64,000 nucleotides of DNA, from NCBI RefSeq assembly GCF_000269805.1, contig NZ_JH711481.1, positions 1,438,634 through 1,502,633 of the forward strand. Reading direction: 5' to 3'. The translations under genes and the position numbers were made by a program. This document shows positions 9,031 to 17,836 of this stretch, piece after piece (position 1 is the first letter of the stretch; every line of letters starts with the position of its first letter). A model generated the notes under the pieces. It was not told the origin of the DNA. It ran no database searches and worked only from the letters and a program-made list of their open reading frames with translations. The DNA comes from Actinomyces massiliensis 4401292. GTDB taxonomy: Bacteria; Actinomycetota; Actinomycetes; Actinomycetales; Actinomycetaceae.

Positions 9031-10530
9031 TCACCGGATCTCCTGGCCGGGGTGGAGCATGTCGGTGGGCAGGGACTCGATGAGGCGCAGCCAGATCTCA
9101 CTGGCGGTGGGGTAGGCGGGTATGGCATGGCGCAGCAGCGGAATCGGAACCTTGGCGGTGATGGCGATGGTCGCGGCGTGGATGAGCTCTCCGGCCTCCG
9201 GTCCCACGAAGGTCGCTCCCACGACGGTTCGACTGGCGCGGTCCACGACCAGGCCGGCCTCGCCGTGGGCGTCGTCGCGCATCAGGGCGGCGCCCGCCGC
9301 GGAGGTGTAGGCCACGCGGGCGGTGACGATATTCATGCCCGCATCGCGCGCCTGCGCCTGAGTGAGCCCGCTGGAGGCCACCTGCGGGTCGGTGAAGACC
9401 ACCTGGGGAACCGGGATGTCGGTGGGGATCGGCTCGGGGGGCCATCCGGCGGCGCGCGCCCCGATCCGCTCCCCGATGATCCGGGCCTGATACTTGCCCA
9501 TATGAGTCAGCGTCGCCTGGCCGCTGGCATCGCCGACCGCGTAGAGCCACTCCGGGAGCCTGCCGCTGACGACGTCGTCGGGGCTCAGCCCCACCGTCTC
9601 CAGACCGACCCGGTCCAGGGCGGGCCTGCGGCCGGTGGCCACCATGATCTCGTCGGCGTCGAAGGCCTCCTGATCGCACAGGATGCGCACCGCACCGCCG
9701 TGGATGCGGCCCGTACCCCGATCGGAGGCCCCGGCGCGCTTGCAGGAGGTCACTCGGGCCCCGGTGAGAATCCTGACCCCGCGTTCCGCCAGGGACTCGG
9801 TCACGATCTTGGAGGCGAAGGGCTCGGCCCTGGCCAGCAGGCGCGGGCCGCGCACGAGCATGGTCACCTTGCTGCCCAGGGCGGACATCCAGGTGGCGGC
9901 CTCGCAGGCCACGACGCCTCCGCCGACGATGATAAGCCGCTTGGGCACCTCCTTGACCCCGGTGGCGTCGCGCGATCCCCATGGATGAACATCCTGCAGC
10001 TCGGCGGGGATGACGGGCTGCGAGCCGTTGGCCAGGACGACGGCGCGGCGCGCCTCCAGCAGGCGCACCCCCTCGGGGGTGCTCACCACCACTCGGCGCT
10101 CTCCGTCCAGGCGCGCCCAGCCGCGCATCACGTCGATGCCGGTGCTGGCGGCCCAGAAGACCTGCCCGGCGTCGTCGTAATGGGAGACCCACTTGTCGCG
10201 ACGCTCGAGCAGGCCGGGCGCCGATACCCGGGCGGCCTCCAGGCCGGTGAGGTGAGCCGAGGCGCCCGCAACCTCCAACGGGCGGAGCAGGGCCTTGCTC
10301 GGCATGCAGGCGTAGTACGAGCAGTCCCCGCCCACCAGCCCGCCCTCGATGAGCACGGCGCTCAGGCCGCTGCCCTGGGTGGCGTATTGCGCAACGTTCT
10401 CGCCGGCCGGTCCCGCGCCGATGACGGCGACGTCATAGACGTTGTGCTCGTCATGGGTGTTGGCGAGGTGGTGCCCGGGAGCCGTGTTATTGCTCGCGCT
10501 ATTGCGGCTGATGTCGGCGGTGCTGTTCAT
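9031..10530 (-). CDS. FAD-dependent pyridine nucleotide-disulfide oxidoreductase
   Basis: A 499-residue class I flavin disulfide reductase, related to dihydrolipoamide dehydrogenase and mercuric reductase. The FAD-binding GxGxxG motif (AVIGAGPAGENVA) is near residue 35. It is followed by the redox-active pair CSYYAC with the expected four-residue spacing, an NAD(P)-binding segment (IIVGGGVVACEAA), and the second FAD motif LYAVGDASGQATLTHMGKYQ. The C-terminal dimerisation domain carries PVPQVVFTDPQVAS. The usual C-terminal His-x-x-x-x-Glu catalytic pair of lipoamide dehydrogenase is not evident (HAIPAYPTASE is the nearest match), so the substrate is uncertain. It has no operon partner: the nearest upstream gene, coaA, is 293 bases away. 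Confidence 0.85.
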   Translation of the reverse strand: MNSTADISRNSASNNTAPGHHLANTHDEHNVYDVAVIGAGPAGENVAQYATQGSGLSAVLIEGGLVGGDCSYYACMPSKALLRPLEVAGASAHLTGLEAARVSAPGLLERRDKWVSHYDDAGQVFWAASTGIDVMRGWARLDGERRVVVSTPEGVRLLEARRAVVLANGSQPVIPAELQDVHPWGSRDATGVKEVPKRLIIVGGGVVACEAATWMSALGSKVTMLVRGPRLLARAEPFASKIVTESLAERGVRILTGARVTSCKRAGASDRGTGRIHGGAVRILCDQEAFDADEIMVATGRRPALDRVGLETVGLSPDDVVSGRLPEWLYAVGDASGQATLTHMGKYQARIIGERIGARAAGWPPEPIPTDIPVPQVVFTDPQVASSGLTQAQARDAGMNIVTARVAYTSAAGAALMRDDAHGEAGLVVDRASRTVVGATFVGPEAGELIHAATIAITAKVPIPLLRHAIPAYPTASEIWLRLIESLPTDMLHPGQEIR

Positions 10531-10793
10531 GGCGCCGATACTGTCACACGCGGGTGCCTGTCGGATCGAGCCGTGCCGCTATTCGATTAATTTCGAGCGA
10601 TTCCGATGGATTTCCTAGGATCGGTCGTCGGCGACTGTCCGGAGATGCCGGAGACGCAAAGGAGTTCTATCCCAGGATCATTCATGGTGCCAGTCGCCGC
10701 CCCGGGAGAGCCGGGAGGGTCGGGAGGGGAAGGACCGTGCGGGCGAGCCGCCGAGGCTCGGAAAATATCAGATGATTATTCGGTAGATATTCG

Positions 10794-10816
10794 CCGAACA
10801 TTCGCCGAATGTTCGG
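10794..10816 (-). terminator. 23-bp perfect palindrome after coaA
   Basis: Arms of 11 bp (CCGAACATTCG and its complement) flank a single central base, 7 bases beyond the coaA stop. As RNA this is a compact hairpin, so a coaA terminator is likely. Because ATTCGCCGAA is directly repeated here, a protein-binding site is an alternative. Confidence 0.55.
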
Positions 10817-10823
10817 AGAGTAC

Positions 10824-11807
10824 TCAGATCTTGCGCAACAGAACCCGACTCATGTGGTGCTGGGAGTCCTTGCGCAGCACCAGGGTCGCCCGCCCCAGCG
10901 TCGGGGCGATGTTCTCCCGCAGGTTCACCAGGTTCACGCTCTCCCAGACCTCGTCGGCCGCCGCGACGGCGATGTCGTCGGGGATGGCGGCGTAGCGCTG
11001 GAAGTAGGAGCCCGGCTCCCTGAATGCCGTGCGCTTGAGCGTGAGGAAACGATCGAGGTACCAGCGGCGGATGTCCTCGGGATCGGCGTCCACGTAGATC
11101 GAGAAATCGATGAAATCGCTCACCGCCAGTGCTGAGGCCGCCGCCTCGCGCGCGGGCGAGCCGGTGCCCCGTCCGCGCGGGGCCGGCTGGAGGACGTTGA
11201 GCCCCTCCAGTACCAGGACGTCGGGCCGCTCCACGACGACGGAGCGCCCCGGCACGATGTCGTAGACGGTGTGGGAGTACACCGGGGCCTCGACCCGCTC
11301 GGCCCCCGACTTGACGGCCGCGACGAAGTCGAGCAGCGCCCGGCGGTTGTAGGACTCGGGGAAGCCCTTGCGGGCGGCGAGTCCCCGCTCGTCCAATACC
11401 TTATTGGGCAGGAGGAAGCCGTCGGTGGTCACCAGCGCGACCCGCGGGGTCTGGGGGAAGCGGGCCAGCAGATGGGCGATGAGGCGGGCCGTCGTCGACT
11501 TGCCGACCGCCACCGAACCGGCCACCGCGATGACGAAGGGCGTCGGATGGGGGTCGACGCCCAGGAAGTCGGATATGCGCCGGGCCTGCTCGCGGGAGGT
11601 CGTGATGTAGTCCTCCAGCAGCGCCGTCAGCGGCCGATAGACGACATCGACCTCCGCCAGGTCGATCGGGTCGCCCAGGCCCCGCAGTTTCTCGACGTCC
11701 GCCTGGGTCAGCGGCAGGGGAGTGGTCGAGGCGAGCGCGCGCCACTGGTCGCGGCCGAACTCGATATAGGGGGACGGGGCGGAGCACACCGACCAAGTGT
11801 GACTCAT
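10824..11807 (-). CDS. coaA: Pantothenate kinase type I
   Basis: It phosphorylates pantothenate, the first step of coenzyme A synthesis. The P-loop is AGSVAVGKSTTAR, and TTDGFLLPN follows as in the prokaryotic CoaA family. The N-terminal PYIEFGRDQWRAL, the PVYSHTVYDIVPG segment and the C-terminal LVLRKDSQHHMSRVLLRKI-type end are family markers. I used the ATG at 11807 (327 residues), close to the family length; an in-frame GTG/ATG seven codons earlier has no better ribosome-binding site. It lies divergent from glmS, with about 114 bases between the two starts. Confidence 0.94.
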   Translation of the reverse strand: MSHTWSVCSAPSPYIEFGRDQWRALASTTPLPLTQADVEKLRGLGDPIDLAEVDVVYRPLTALLEDYITTSREQARRISDFLGVDPHPTPFVIAVAGSVAVGKSTTARLIAHLLARFPQTPRVALVTTDGFLLPNKVLDERGLAARKGFPESYNRRALLDFVAAVKSGAERVEAPVYSHTVYDIVPGRSVVVERPDVLVLEGLNVLQPAPRGRGTGSPAREAAASALAVSDFIDFSIYVDADPEDIRRWYLDRFLTLKRTAFREPGSYFQRYAAIPDDIAVAAADEVWESVNLVNLRENIAPTLGRATLVLRKDSQHHMSRVLLRKI

Positions 11808-11921
11808 CCGCACGGGCGGTGCGCACATGCGGGCGCTGCGCGTCCCGGAATGCCGCAGGTCTCACGTGATGCGGGAAACGATCCGTTGTCTCCTCGGGAT
11901 GAGCGTGATTCCATCATCCCC

Positions 11922-13826
11922 ATGTGTGGAATTGTCGGCCACGTCGGCCCCCTGCCCCCGTCCGAGCGCTCGTTGACCGTCCTGATGGACGGGTTGGGGC
12001 GTTTGGAGTACCGCGGCTATGACTCCGCCGGCGTCGCCCTCGCGGGTCCGAGCGGGCTCGACGTCGTCAAGGCGGCGGGCAAGCTCGACAACCTCCGCGA
12101 TGCGCTGGCGGCCGCTCCGCCGCACCCCGCCGTCTCCGGCATCGGTCATACGCGCTGGGCGACCCACGGCGGCCCGACGACGGCCAACGCCCACCCGCAC
12201 CGGGCGGGCAGCATCGCCGTGGCCCACAACGGCATCATCGAGAACTTCCGCGCCCTGCGCGCCGAGGTGGAGCAGGCCGGCCGCGAGCTGCTCTCCGCCA
12301 CCGACACCGAGGTCGTGGCCCACCTGCTCGACATCGACCTGGCGGCGCGCCTCGACGCCGCCGGCGAGTCCCACGACGCCATTGACGAGCAGCGGGCCGC
12401 CGCCCTTCTCGTGGAGTCCATGCGCGCGGTCACCGCCCGCCTGGAGGGCGCTTTCGCGCTGCTGGCCATCACGCCGCTGGCCCCCGGCGTCATCGTCGCC
12501 GCCCGTCGCTCCAGCCCCCTGGTCATCGGACTGGGCGAGGGCGAGAACTTCCTGGGCTCGGATGTGGCCGCCTTCGTCGCCTTCACCAAGCGCGCCGCGG
12601 AGGTCGGCGACGACCAGGTCCTCCTGCTCACCGACGAGGACGTCACCGTGTGGGACGCCGACGGCGCCGTCGTCCAGCCGGCCACCTGGGAGGTCTCCTG
12701 GGACGCCTCGGCCGCCGTCAAGGGCGGATATGAGACCTTCATGGACAAGGAGATCCACGAGCAGCCCACTGCCGTGGGCGACACCCTGCTCGGACGCGTC
12801 GATGAGGCGGGCGACCTCATCCTGGACGAGATGCACATCGACGCCTCGGTGCTGCGCAGCGTCGACAAGATCATCGTCGTGGCCTGCGGCACCGCCGCCT
12901 ATGCCGGGCACGTCGCCAAGTACGCCATCGAGCACTGGTGCCGCATCCCGGTCGAGATCGAGCTCGCCCACGAGTTCCGCTACCGCGACCCGATCGTGAG
13001 TGAGAAGACCCTCACCGTCGCCATCTCCCAGTCCGGCGAGACCATGGACACCATCCAGGCCGTGCGTCACGCCCGCGAGCAGGGATCGCGCGTGCTGGCG
13101 ATCGTCAACACCTACGGCTCGACCATCGCCCGCGAGGCCGACGCCGTCCTGTACACCCATGCGGGGCCGGAGGTCGCCGTGGCCTCCACCAAGGCATTCC
13201 TCGCCCAGATCACCGCCTGCTACCTGCTGGGCCTCTACCTGGCCCAGCTGCGCGGCAACAAGTGGCACGACGAGGTCGCCGACTACCTGACCCAGCTCGG
13301 GCGGATGCCTGCCAAGATCCAGAAGCTCCTCGACGAGCAGCAGGAGGCCGTCGAGGATCTCGGCGCGAAGTTGGCGGACCACGCCTCCTTCCTCTTCCTG
13401 GGCCGGCACGTCGGCTTCCCCGTGGCGCTGGAGGGGGCGCTCAAGCTCAAGGAGCTCGCCTACGTCCACGCCGAGGGCTTCGCGGCCGGCGAGCTCAAGC
13501 ACGGCCCCATCGCCCTGGTGGAGGACGGTCTGCCGGTCTTCGTCATCGTGCCCACTCCGCGCCGGCCCGTCCTGCACGACAAGGTCATCTCCAACATCCA
13601 GGAGATCCGCGCCCGCGGCGCCCGGACCATCGTTATCGCCGAGGAGGGCGACGAGGCGGTCACGCCCTTCGCCGATCACGTCATCCGCGTCCCGGCGACA
13701 CCCACGCTCATGTGGCCGCTGCTGACGGTCGTCCCGCTGCAGATCTTCGCGGCCGCCCTGGCCAAGGCCAAGGGCCTGGACGTGGACCAGCCCCGCAACC
13801 TGGCCAAGTCCGTCACCGTGGAGTGA
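11922..13826 (+). CDS. glmS: Glutamine-fructose-6-phosphate aminotransferase (isomerizing)
   Basis: It makes glucosamine-6-phosphate from fructose-6-phosphate and glutamine, the committed step to UDP-GlcNAc. The 634-residue protein starts MCGIVGHVG, so the N-terminal nucleophile Cys follows the initiator Met. The glutaminase domain contains TRWATHGGPT and AHNGIIENF. Two SIS sugar-isomerase domains follow (CGTAAYAGHVAKYAIE, SQSGETMDT), and the C-terminus PRNLAKSVTVE is the GlmS signature. The start is certain because Cys must be residue 2. There is no glmS ribozyme upstream, as expected outside Firmicutes. A 22-bp repeat array follows 26 bases after the stop. Confidence 0.98.
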   Translation: MCGIVGHVGPLPPSERSLTVLMDGLGRLEYRGYDSAGVALAGPSGLDVVKAAGKLDNLRDALAAAPPHPAVSGIGHTRWATHGGPTTANAHPHRAGSIAVAHNGIIENFRALRAEVEQAGRELLSATDTEVVAHLLDIDLAARLDAAGESHDAIDEQRAAALLVESMRAVTARLEGAFALLAITPLAPGVIVAARRSSPLVIGLGEGENFLGSDVAAFVAFTKRAAEVGDDQVLLLTDEDVTVWDADGAVVQPATWEVSWDASAAVKGGYETFMDKEIHEQPTAVGDTLLGRVDEAGDLILDEMHIDASVLRSVDKIIVVACGTAAYAGHVAKYAIEHWCRIPVEIELAHEFRYRDPIVSEKTLTVAISQSGETMDTIQAVRHAREQGSRVLAIVNTYGSTIAREADAVLYTHAGPEVAVASTKAFLAQITACYLLGLYLAQLRGNKWHDEVADYLTQLGRMPAKIQKLLDEQQEAVEDLGAKLADHASFLFLGRHVGFPVALEGALKLKELAYVHAEGFAAGELKHGPIALVEDGLPVFVIVPTPRRPVLHDKVISNIQEIRARGARTIVIAEEGDEAVTPFADHVIRVPATPTLMWPLLTVVPLQIFAAALAKAKGLDVDQPRNLAKSVTVE

Positions 13827-13852
13827 GCTCGGGGGCGCGGGAGTGAGCTCGC

Positions 13853-13930
13853 CGAGATCGGTCGCTCTCCGGCTCGAGATCGGTCCTAACCCGCGCTGAG
13901 ATCGGTCCGGTTTCCGCTCCGAGAACACGA
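13853..13930 (+). repeat. 22-bp phased array A, 3' of glmS
   Basis: Copies of the core YGAGATCGGTC start at 13853, 13875 and 13897, exactly 22 bases apart, with a degenerate fourth copy near 13919. The array is in the sense orientation of glmS, beginning 26 bases after its stop and ending before nnrD. Confidence 0.85.
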
Positions 13931-13991
13931 GAGCGGATGGGACGGGCGCGTGGGGCCGCGCGCAGGCGCTTCCCGATGACACCATGGGACT

Positions 13992-15776
13992 GTGAGCAGC
14001 GCGTCCACCCTCGTATCCACTTTCTCGCCGAATCTCTCGCAGACCCTTTCGCAGACCTTTTCACCAGGCACCGCCTACCGCGCCGAGGCCGTCGCCCGGG
14101 CCGAGCGGGACCTGACCGCTTCGACGGATCGCTACATGCGTCATGCCGCCCACGCCCTCGCGCTCGCGGCCGTGCGCGAGCTGCGCGACGCCGTGGGCCG
14201 GGTGGCGGGGGCCGGTGTCATCCTCCTGATCGGGGGCGGGCATAACGGCGGTGACGCCCTGCTGGCGGGCGCCTTCCTGGCCGGCCGCGGCTGCGCCGTC
14301 ACCGCGGCGCTGGCGACCGACCACCCGCATCCGACGGCCATGGAGGCGGCCGAGCGCGCCGGAGTGCGCGTGGCTCACGAGCCCCTGGAGGCGTGCGAAC
14401 GCGCCGCGGCGGGCGGGGTCGCCCTCGTGATCGATGGCCTGACCGGTATCGGTGCGACCGGTCCTCTGCGCTCTCGGGCGGCTGCTCTGGTGGCGCCCTT
14501 GAGAGCGGCCGGGAGGAGAGGGGCGCGTCCTTTCCGGGTCGTGGCGGTTGATCTGCCCTCGGGCACCGGCGTGGACGACGGCGCTGTGGCCGGCCCCGTT
14601 CTGGCGGCGGATCTCAGTATCACCTTCACCTGTCTCAAGGGCGCGCATCTGCTGCCGCCGGCGGCGGGGCTGTGCGGGCGCGTCGAGGTCGCGGACCTCG
14701 GCCTGCCCCTCCCCGCCGATCCTGATGCCATCCTGGTCTCACGCCCCGCCGACTCCGAGCTCGGGCGCCTCCTGCGCGTTCCCGGTGATACGGACCATAA
14801 GTACACTCGCGGGGTCGTCGGCCTGTGGGCCGGCAGCCGGGCCTACCCGGGAGCCGCCGTCCTGACCGCGTCGGCGGCCGTGCGCACGGGAGCCGGAATG
14901 GTCCGTCTGGCCGCACCCCAGCGCGTCGAGGACCTCGTCGTGGCGCATCGCCCCGAGGTCGTCCTCGCCTCCGGCCGCTGCCAGGCCGCCGTCATCGGCC
15001 CGGGCACCGACCCGGCCGACATCATGCGCGGTGCCGAGCTCGACGCCGTCCTCATGGACCTGCTGGGCCAGCACGACGACTCGTACTCGTCGTGCTCAGT
15101 GTCTCCCGGGAGCAGGCCCGCCGTGATCGACGCCGGCGCCCTCCTGCTGCTGGCCGAGCGTCTGCGGGGCGGAGTGCGCTGCGCGCCCACACATGTGCTG
15201 ACGCCGCATGCGGGGGAGGCCGCCGCGCTCCTGACGACGCTGGGCGCCTCGATCAGCCGCACCGAGGTCGAGGCCGCGCCGGCCGCGTGCGCCCTCGACC
15301 TGGCCCGGCTGACGGGAGGCACCGTCGTGCTCAAGGGCGCGCCAACGCTCATCGCCGGTCCCGTCAGCCCCGCGGCACCCTCTGGATCATCTCCTGAGTC
15401 TTCTGCGTCCTCCGACTCCTCTGCGTCATCCGCTGGCTCTTCCGGGCCCGCCGCCTTTTCTGAATCCGCTGCGCCCGCAGCGCTGCGCCTCCTGTCGGTC
15501 AATGCCGGGCCCGGATGGTTGGCGACCGCCGGCAGCGGTGACGTGCTGGCAGGAATCCTCGGCGCCGTACTGGCGGCCGCACAGTCCGAGGCCGAGCGCG
15601 GCGGCCCCGCCGTCGCCGTGTCGCACTGCGCCGCGCTGGCCGTGCGCCTTCACGCTGTCGCCGCCGAGCTCGCCTCGGATTGCCGCCGGCCCTCGTCCGG
15701 GCGCCCGCTGGCCGCTCTCGATCTGGCCGATCATCTGCCCCGCGCCTGCGCGACAGTGGGAGGATGGGCGGCGTGA
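13992..15776 (+). CDS. nnrD: Bifunctional NAD(P)H-hydrate epimerase/ADP-dependent dehydratase
   Basis: It repairs hydrated NADH and NADPH. The N-terminal YjeF epimerase domain (residues about 25-240) has the phosphate-binding GGGHNGGDALLAG and VIDGLTGIGATG motifs. The C-terminal ribokinase-like dehydratase domain (about 250-590) has DHKYTRGVVGLWAGS, LTPHAGEAAALL, VLKGAPTLI and the catalytic NAGPGWLATAGSGDVLAGI region. The 594 residues exceed the usual 500-520. Part of the excess is a Ser/Ala/Pro insertion (about 456-496, nucleotides 15360-15480) between the GAPTLI strand and the catalytic motif. The start is GTG. The stop overlaps the likely GTG of alr. Confidence 0.95.
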   Translation: MSSASTLVSTFSPNLSQTLSQTFSPGTAYRAEAVARAERDLTASTDRYMRHAAHALALAAVRELRDAVGRVAGAGVILLIGGGHNGGDALLAGAFLAGRGCAVTAALATDHPHPTAMEAAERAGVRVAHEPLEACERAAAGGVALVIDGLTGIGATGPLRSRAAALVAPLRAAGRRGARPFRVVAVDLPSGTGVDDGAVAGPVLAADLSITFTCLKGAHLLPPAAGLCGRVEVADLGLPLPADPDAILVSRPADSELGRLLRVPGDTDHKYTRGVVGLWAGSRAYPGAAVLTASAAVRTGAGMVRLAAPQRVEDLVVAHRPEVVLASGRCQAAVIGPGTDPADIMRGAELDAVLMDLLGQHDDSYSSCSVSPGSRPAVIDAGALLLLAERLRGGVRCAPTHVLTPHAGEAAALLTTLGASISRTEVEAAPAACALDLARLTGGTVVLKGAPTLIAGPVSPAAPSGSSPESSASSDSSASSAGSSGPAAFSESAAPAALRLLSVNAGPGWLATAGSGDVLAGILGAVLAAAQSEAERGGPAVAVSHCAALAVRLHAVAAELASDCRRPSSGRPLAALDLADHLPRACATVGGWAA

Positions 15777-17098
15777 CCCGTTCGGCTTCCGCAGCTCCCG
15801 CCTCATCCGTCCCTTCTGCTCTTTCCTCGTCTCCCGCGCCTCCCACCACGTCGCGGGCCGTCGTCGATCTGGAGGCGCTGGCCCACAATGCCCGCGTACT
15901 GGCCGGCTGCACCGACGCTCCCTGGATGGCCGTGGTCAAGGCCGACGCCTACGGGCACGGCCTGGGCCCGGTGTCCCTGACCTGCTTGCGGGCCGGCGCC
16001 ACCTGGCTCGGCGTCGCCCAGCTCGCCGAGGCCCTTCACCTGCGCCGTCTGCTCGACGCCGCCGGCGTCGCGCGCCCGCAGCCCGAGGACGAGCCCGCCC
16101 CCGACCGCCCGCGACTGCTGTGCTGGCTCGTCCCGGTGCTCTCGCCGGAGCGCGCCGCCGCCCCGGGCTCCGCGCTGCGCGCAGCGCTGGACGCCGACCT
16201 CGACCTGACGGTGTCCACCGTCGGCCAGCTCGCCGCGGTAGCCGCGGCGAGTCGCGCGGCCGGCCCCGGCGCGCGGCCGGCACGCATCCATATCAAGGCC
16301 GATACCGGCATGTCCCGGGGCGGCGCCGTCGCTGCGGATCTCCGGGCGCTGGCGGTCGCCGCGCGCGAGGCCCGGGATGCCGGCGACGTCGAGGTGGTCG
16401 GCCTGTGGTCCCATCTCTCGCGCGCGGATGAGCCCGCCTCCGGTTCGACCGAGGAGCACCTGTCCCGCTTCCGCGAGGCCGAACAGGTCGTGCGCGGCGT
16501 TGGACTGAGCCCGCGCGTGCGTCACCTCGCCGCGACCGGCGGGCTCCTGTGGCACCCCGCCACCCATCTGGATCTGGTGCGCGTCGGCATAGGCCTTTAC
16601 GGGCTGTCGCCCGACCCGTCCGTGGCCACCGCCGCCGAACTGGGGCTGCATCCGGTCATGCGCCTCGAGGCGCCCCTGATCCAGGTCAAGCGCGTGCCCG
16701 CGGGCGAGGCGGTGTCCTACGGAGGCACCTGGAGGGCGCCCACCGAGCGCTGGCTCGGTCTTGTCCCTCTGGGCTACGCAGACGGCCTGCCGCGCGCGGC
16801 CGCCTCGGCCGGCCCCGTCGCCGTCAACGGCCTGCGCACGAGCGTGGTCGGCAAGGTGTGCATGGACCAGATCGTCATCGACCTCGGGCCGGGCGACGTC
16901 GACGCCCCGGCCGAGGCGGGCGACGTCGCCGTGCTGTGGGGCGATCCGACGGCGGCCGACGGCGATCCGGCCACTCCGACGGCCCAGGACTGGGCCGAGG
17001 TCTGCGGCACCATCGGCTATGAGATCGTCGCCCGCCTGGGACCCCGGGTTCCCCGTGTGAGCCCGTGTGAGTCTCAGCCGCGGATGGGACGGCGCTAA
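15773..17098 (+). CDS. alr: Alanine racemase
   Basis: A PLP enzyme that makes D-alanine for peptidoglycan. The PLP-lysine motif AVVKADAYGHG lies near residue 45, and the catalytic tyrosine motif AVSYGGTWRAP and the VCMDQIVIDLGPGD segment follow. I placed the start at GTG 15773: the GGGAGG Shine-Dalgarno sequence lies nine bases before it but directly abuts the alternative ATG at 15764, which would be too close. The GTGA overlap with the nnrD stop implies coupling. The product is 441 residues, with a Ser/Ala-rich leader of about 25 residues before SRAVVDLEALAHN. Confidence 0.95.
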   Translation: MTRSASAAPASSVPSALSSSPAPPTTSRAVVDLEALAHNARVLAGCTDAPWMAVVKADAYGHGLGPVSLTCLRAGATWLGVAQLAEALHLRRLLDAAGVARPQPEDEPAPDRPRLLCWLVPVLSPERAAAPGSALRAALDADLDLTVSTVGQLAAVAAASRAAGPGARPARIHIKADTGMSRGGAVAADLRALAVAAREARDAGDVEVVGLWSHLSRADEPASGSTEEHLSRFREAEQVVRGVGLSPRVRHLAATGGLLWHPATHLDLVRVGIGLYGLSPDPSVATAAELGLHPVMRLEAPLIQVKRVPAGEAVSYGGTWRAPTERWLGLVPLGYADGLPRAAASAGPVAVNGLRTSVVGKVCMDQIVIDLGPGDVDAPAEAGDVAVLWGDPTAADGDPATPTAQDWAEVCGTIGYEIVARLGPRVPRVSPCESQPRMGRR

Positions 17099-17194
17099 CG
17101 GTTCTGATACGCCCGCCTCTGTCGAGCCCGTCCGAGAACCCCGAGAACAGGGGTCCGCTACAGTCGGGGGCAGGACAGAGCCTCAGGAGGAGTG

Positions 17195-17836
17195 ATGACC
17201 GGCCAGACCCCGGATGATCTGGATGAGCAGCGCCGCGAGGTGGTGATCGAGACCGCCGACGCCGAGTCGACCCGGGCCCTGGGCGGCCGTCTGGCCGTCC
17301 TGCTGAGAGCGGGTGACCTCGTCATGCTCTCCGGTGATCTTGGAGCGGGCAAGACCACCCTCGCTCAGGGCGTGGGCGCCGCCATGGGCGTGCGGGGCCG
17401 TGTGTCCTCCCCGACATTCATCATCGCCCGCGTTCACCCGGCCCTGGCGGACGGCCCGGACCTCATTCACGTGGATGCCTATCGTCTGAGCTCCTTGGAG
17501 GAGGTCGACGCCCTCGATCTGGACTCCTCCATGGACGATTCCGTGACCCTGGTCGAGTGGGGCCGGGACAAGGTTGAAGCGCTGTCTGCGGATCGCCTCG
17601 AGATCACCATCGCCCGGCCCCGCGGCGGCCTCGTGGGGGGCGGGGCCGAGGCCCCGGATGAGTCCTCCGGTGCTGGCTCTGGCTCCGCTGATTCGGCTGA
17701 CTCGGCTGGCTCGGCTGGCTCTGACGTGACCGACCTGACCGAGGCGGACGACTCCCGGCGCTCAGTACGTTCAGTGACCGTCACCGCGGTCGGCCCCAGG
17801 TGGACCGGCGTCGACCTGACCCGCCTCCAGGTATGA
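17195..17836 (+). CDS. tsaE: tRNA t6A biosynthesis ATPase TsaE
   Basis: The ATPase of the bacterial threonylcarbamoyl-adenosine (t6A) complex, acting with TsaB and TsaD, both encoded in this window. Walker A GDLGAGKTTLAQGV, the SPTFIIAR motif, HVDAYRL and VEWGRD are all diagnostic. AGGAGG precedes the start; ATG 17195 and GTG 17192 are both possible. At 213 residues it is longer than the usual 150-165, because of a Ser/Asp/Ala/Gly insertion (about residues 148-190) encoded by tandem 9-base repeats, after which a normal C-terminal strand resumes. The stop overlaps the next start (ATGA). Confidence 0.95.
   Translation: MTGQTPDDLDEQRREVVIETADAESTRALGGRLAVLLRAGDLVMLSGDLGAGKTTLAQGVGAAMGVRGRVSSPTFIIARVHPALADGPDLIHVDAYRLSSLEEVDALDLDSSMDDSVTLVEWGRDKVEALSADRLEITIARPRGGLVGGGAEAPDESSGAGSGSADSADSAGSAGSDVTDLTEADDSRRSVRSVTVTAVGPRWTGVDLTRLQV

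Noticed and set aside
10794-10816. Palindrome after coaA considered as a LexA (SOS) box
   Set aside because: Actinobacterial SOS boxes have GAAC and GTTC four bases apart; here they are eleven bases apart.
11808-11921. glmS ribozyme upstream of glmS
   Set aside because: The 114-base gap to the coaA start is too short for it and shows none of the conserved core; the ribozyme is typical of Firmicutes.
11862-13985. Minus-strand open frame opposite glmS
   Set aside because: Antisense shadow of glmS; no homology features and no ribosome-binding site.
15764-15766. ATG as the start of alr
   Set aside because: The Shine-Dalgarno GGGAGG directly abuts this ATG, leaving no spacing; GTG 15773 has proper spacing and overlaps the nnrD stop.
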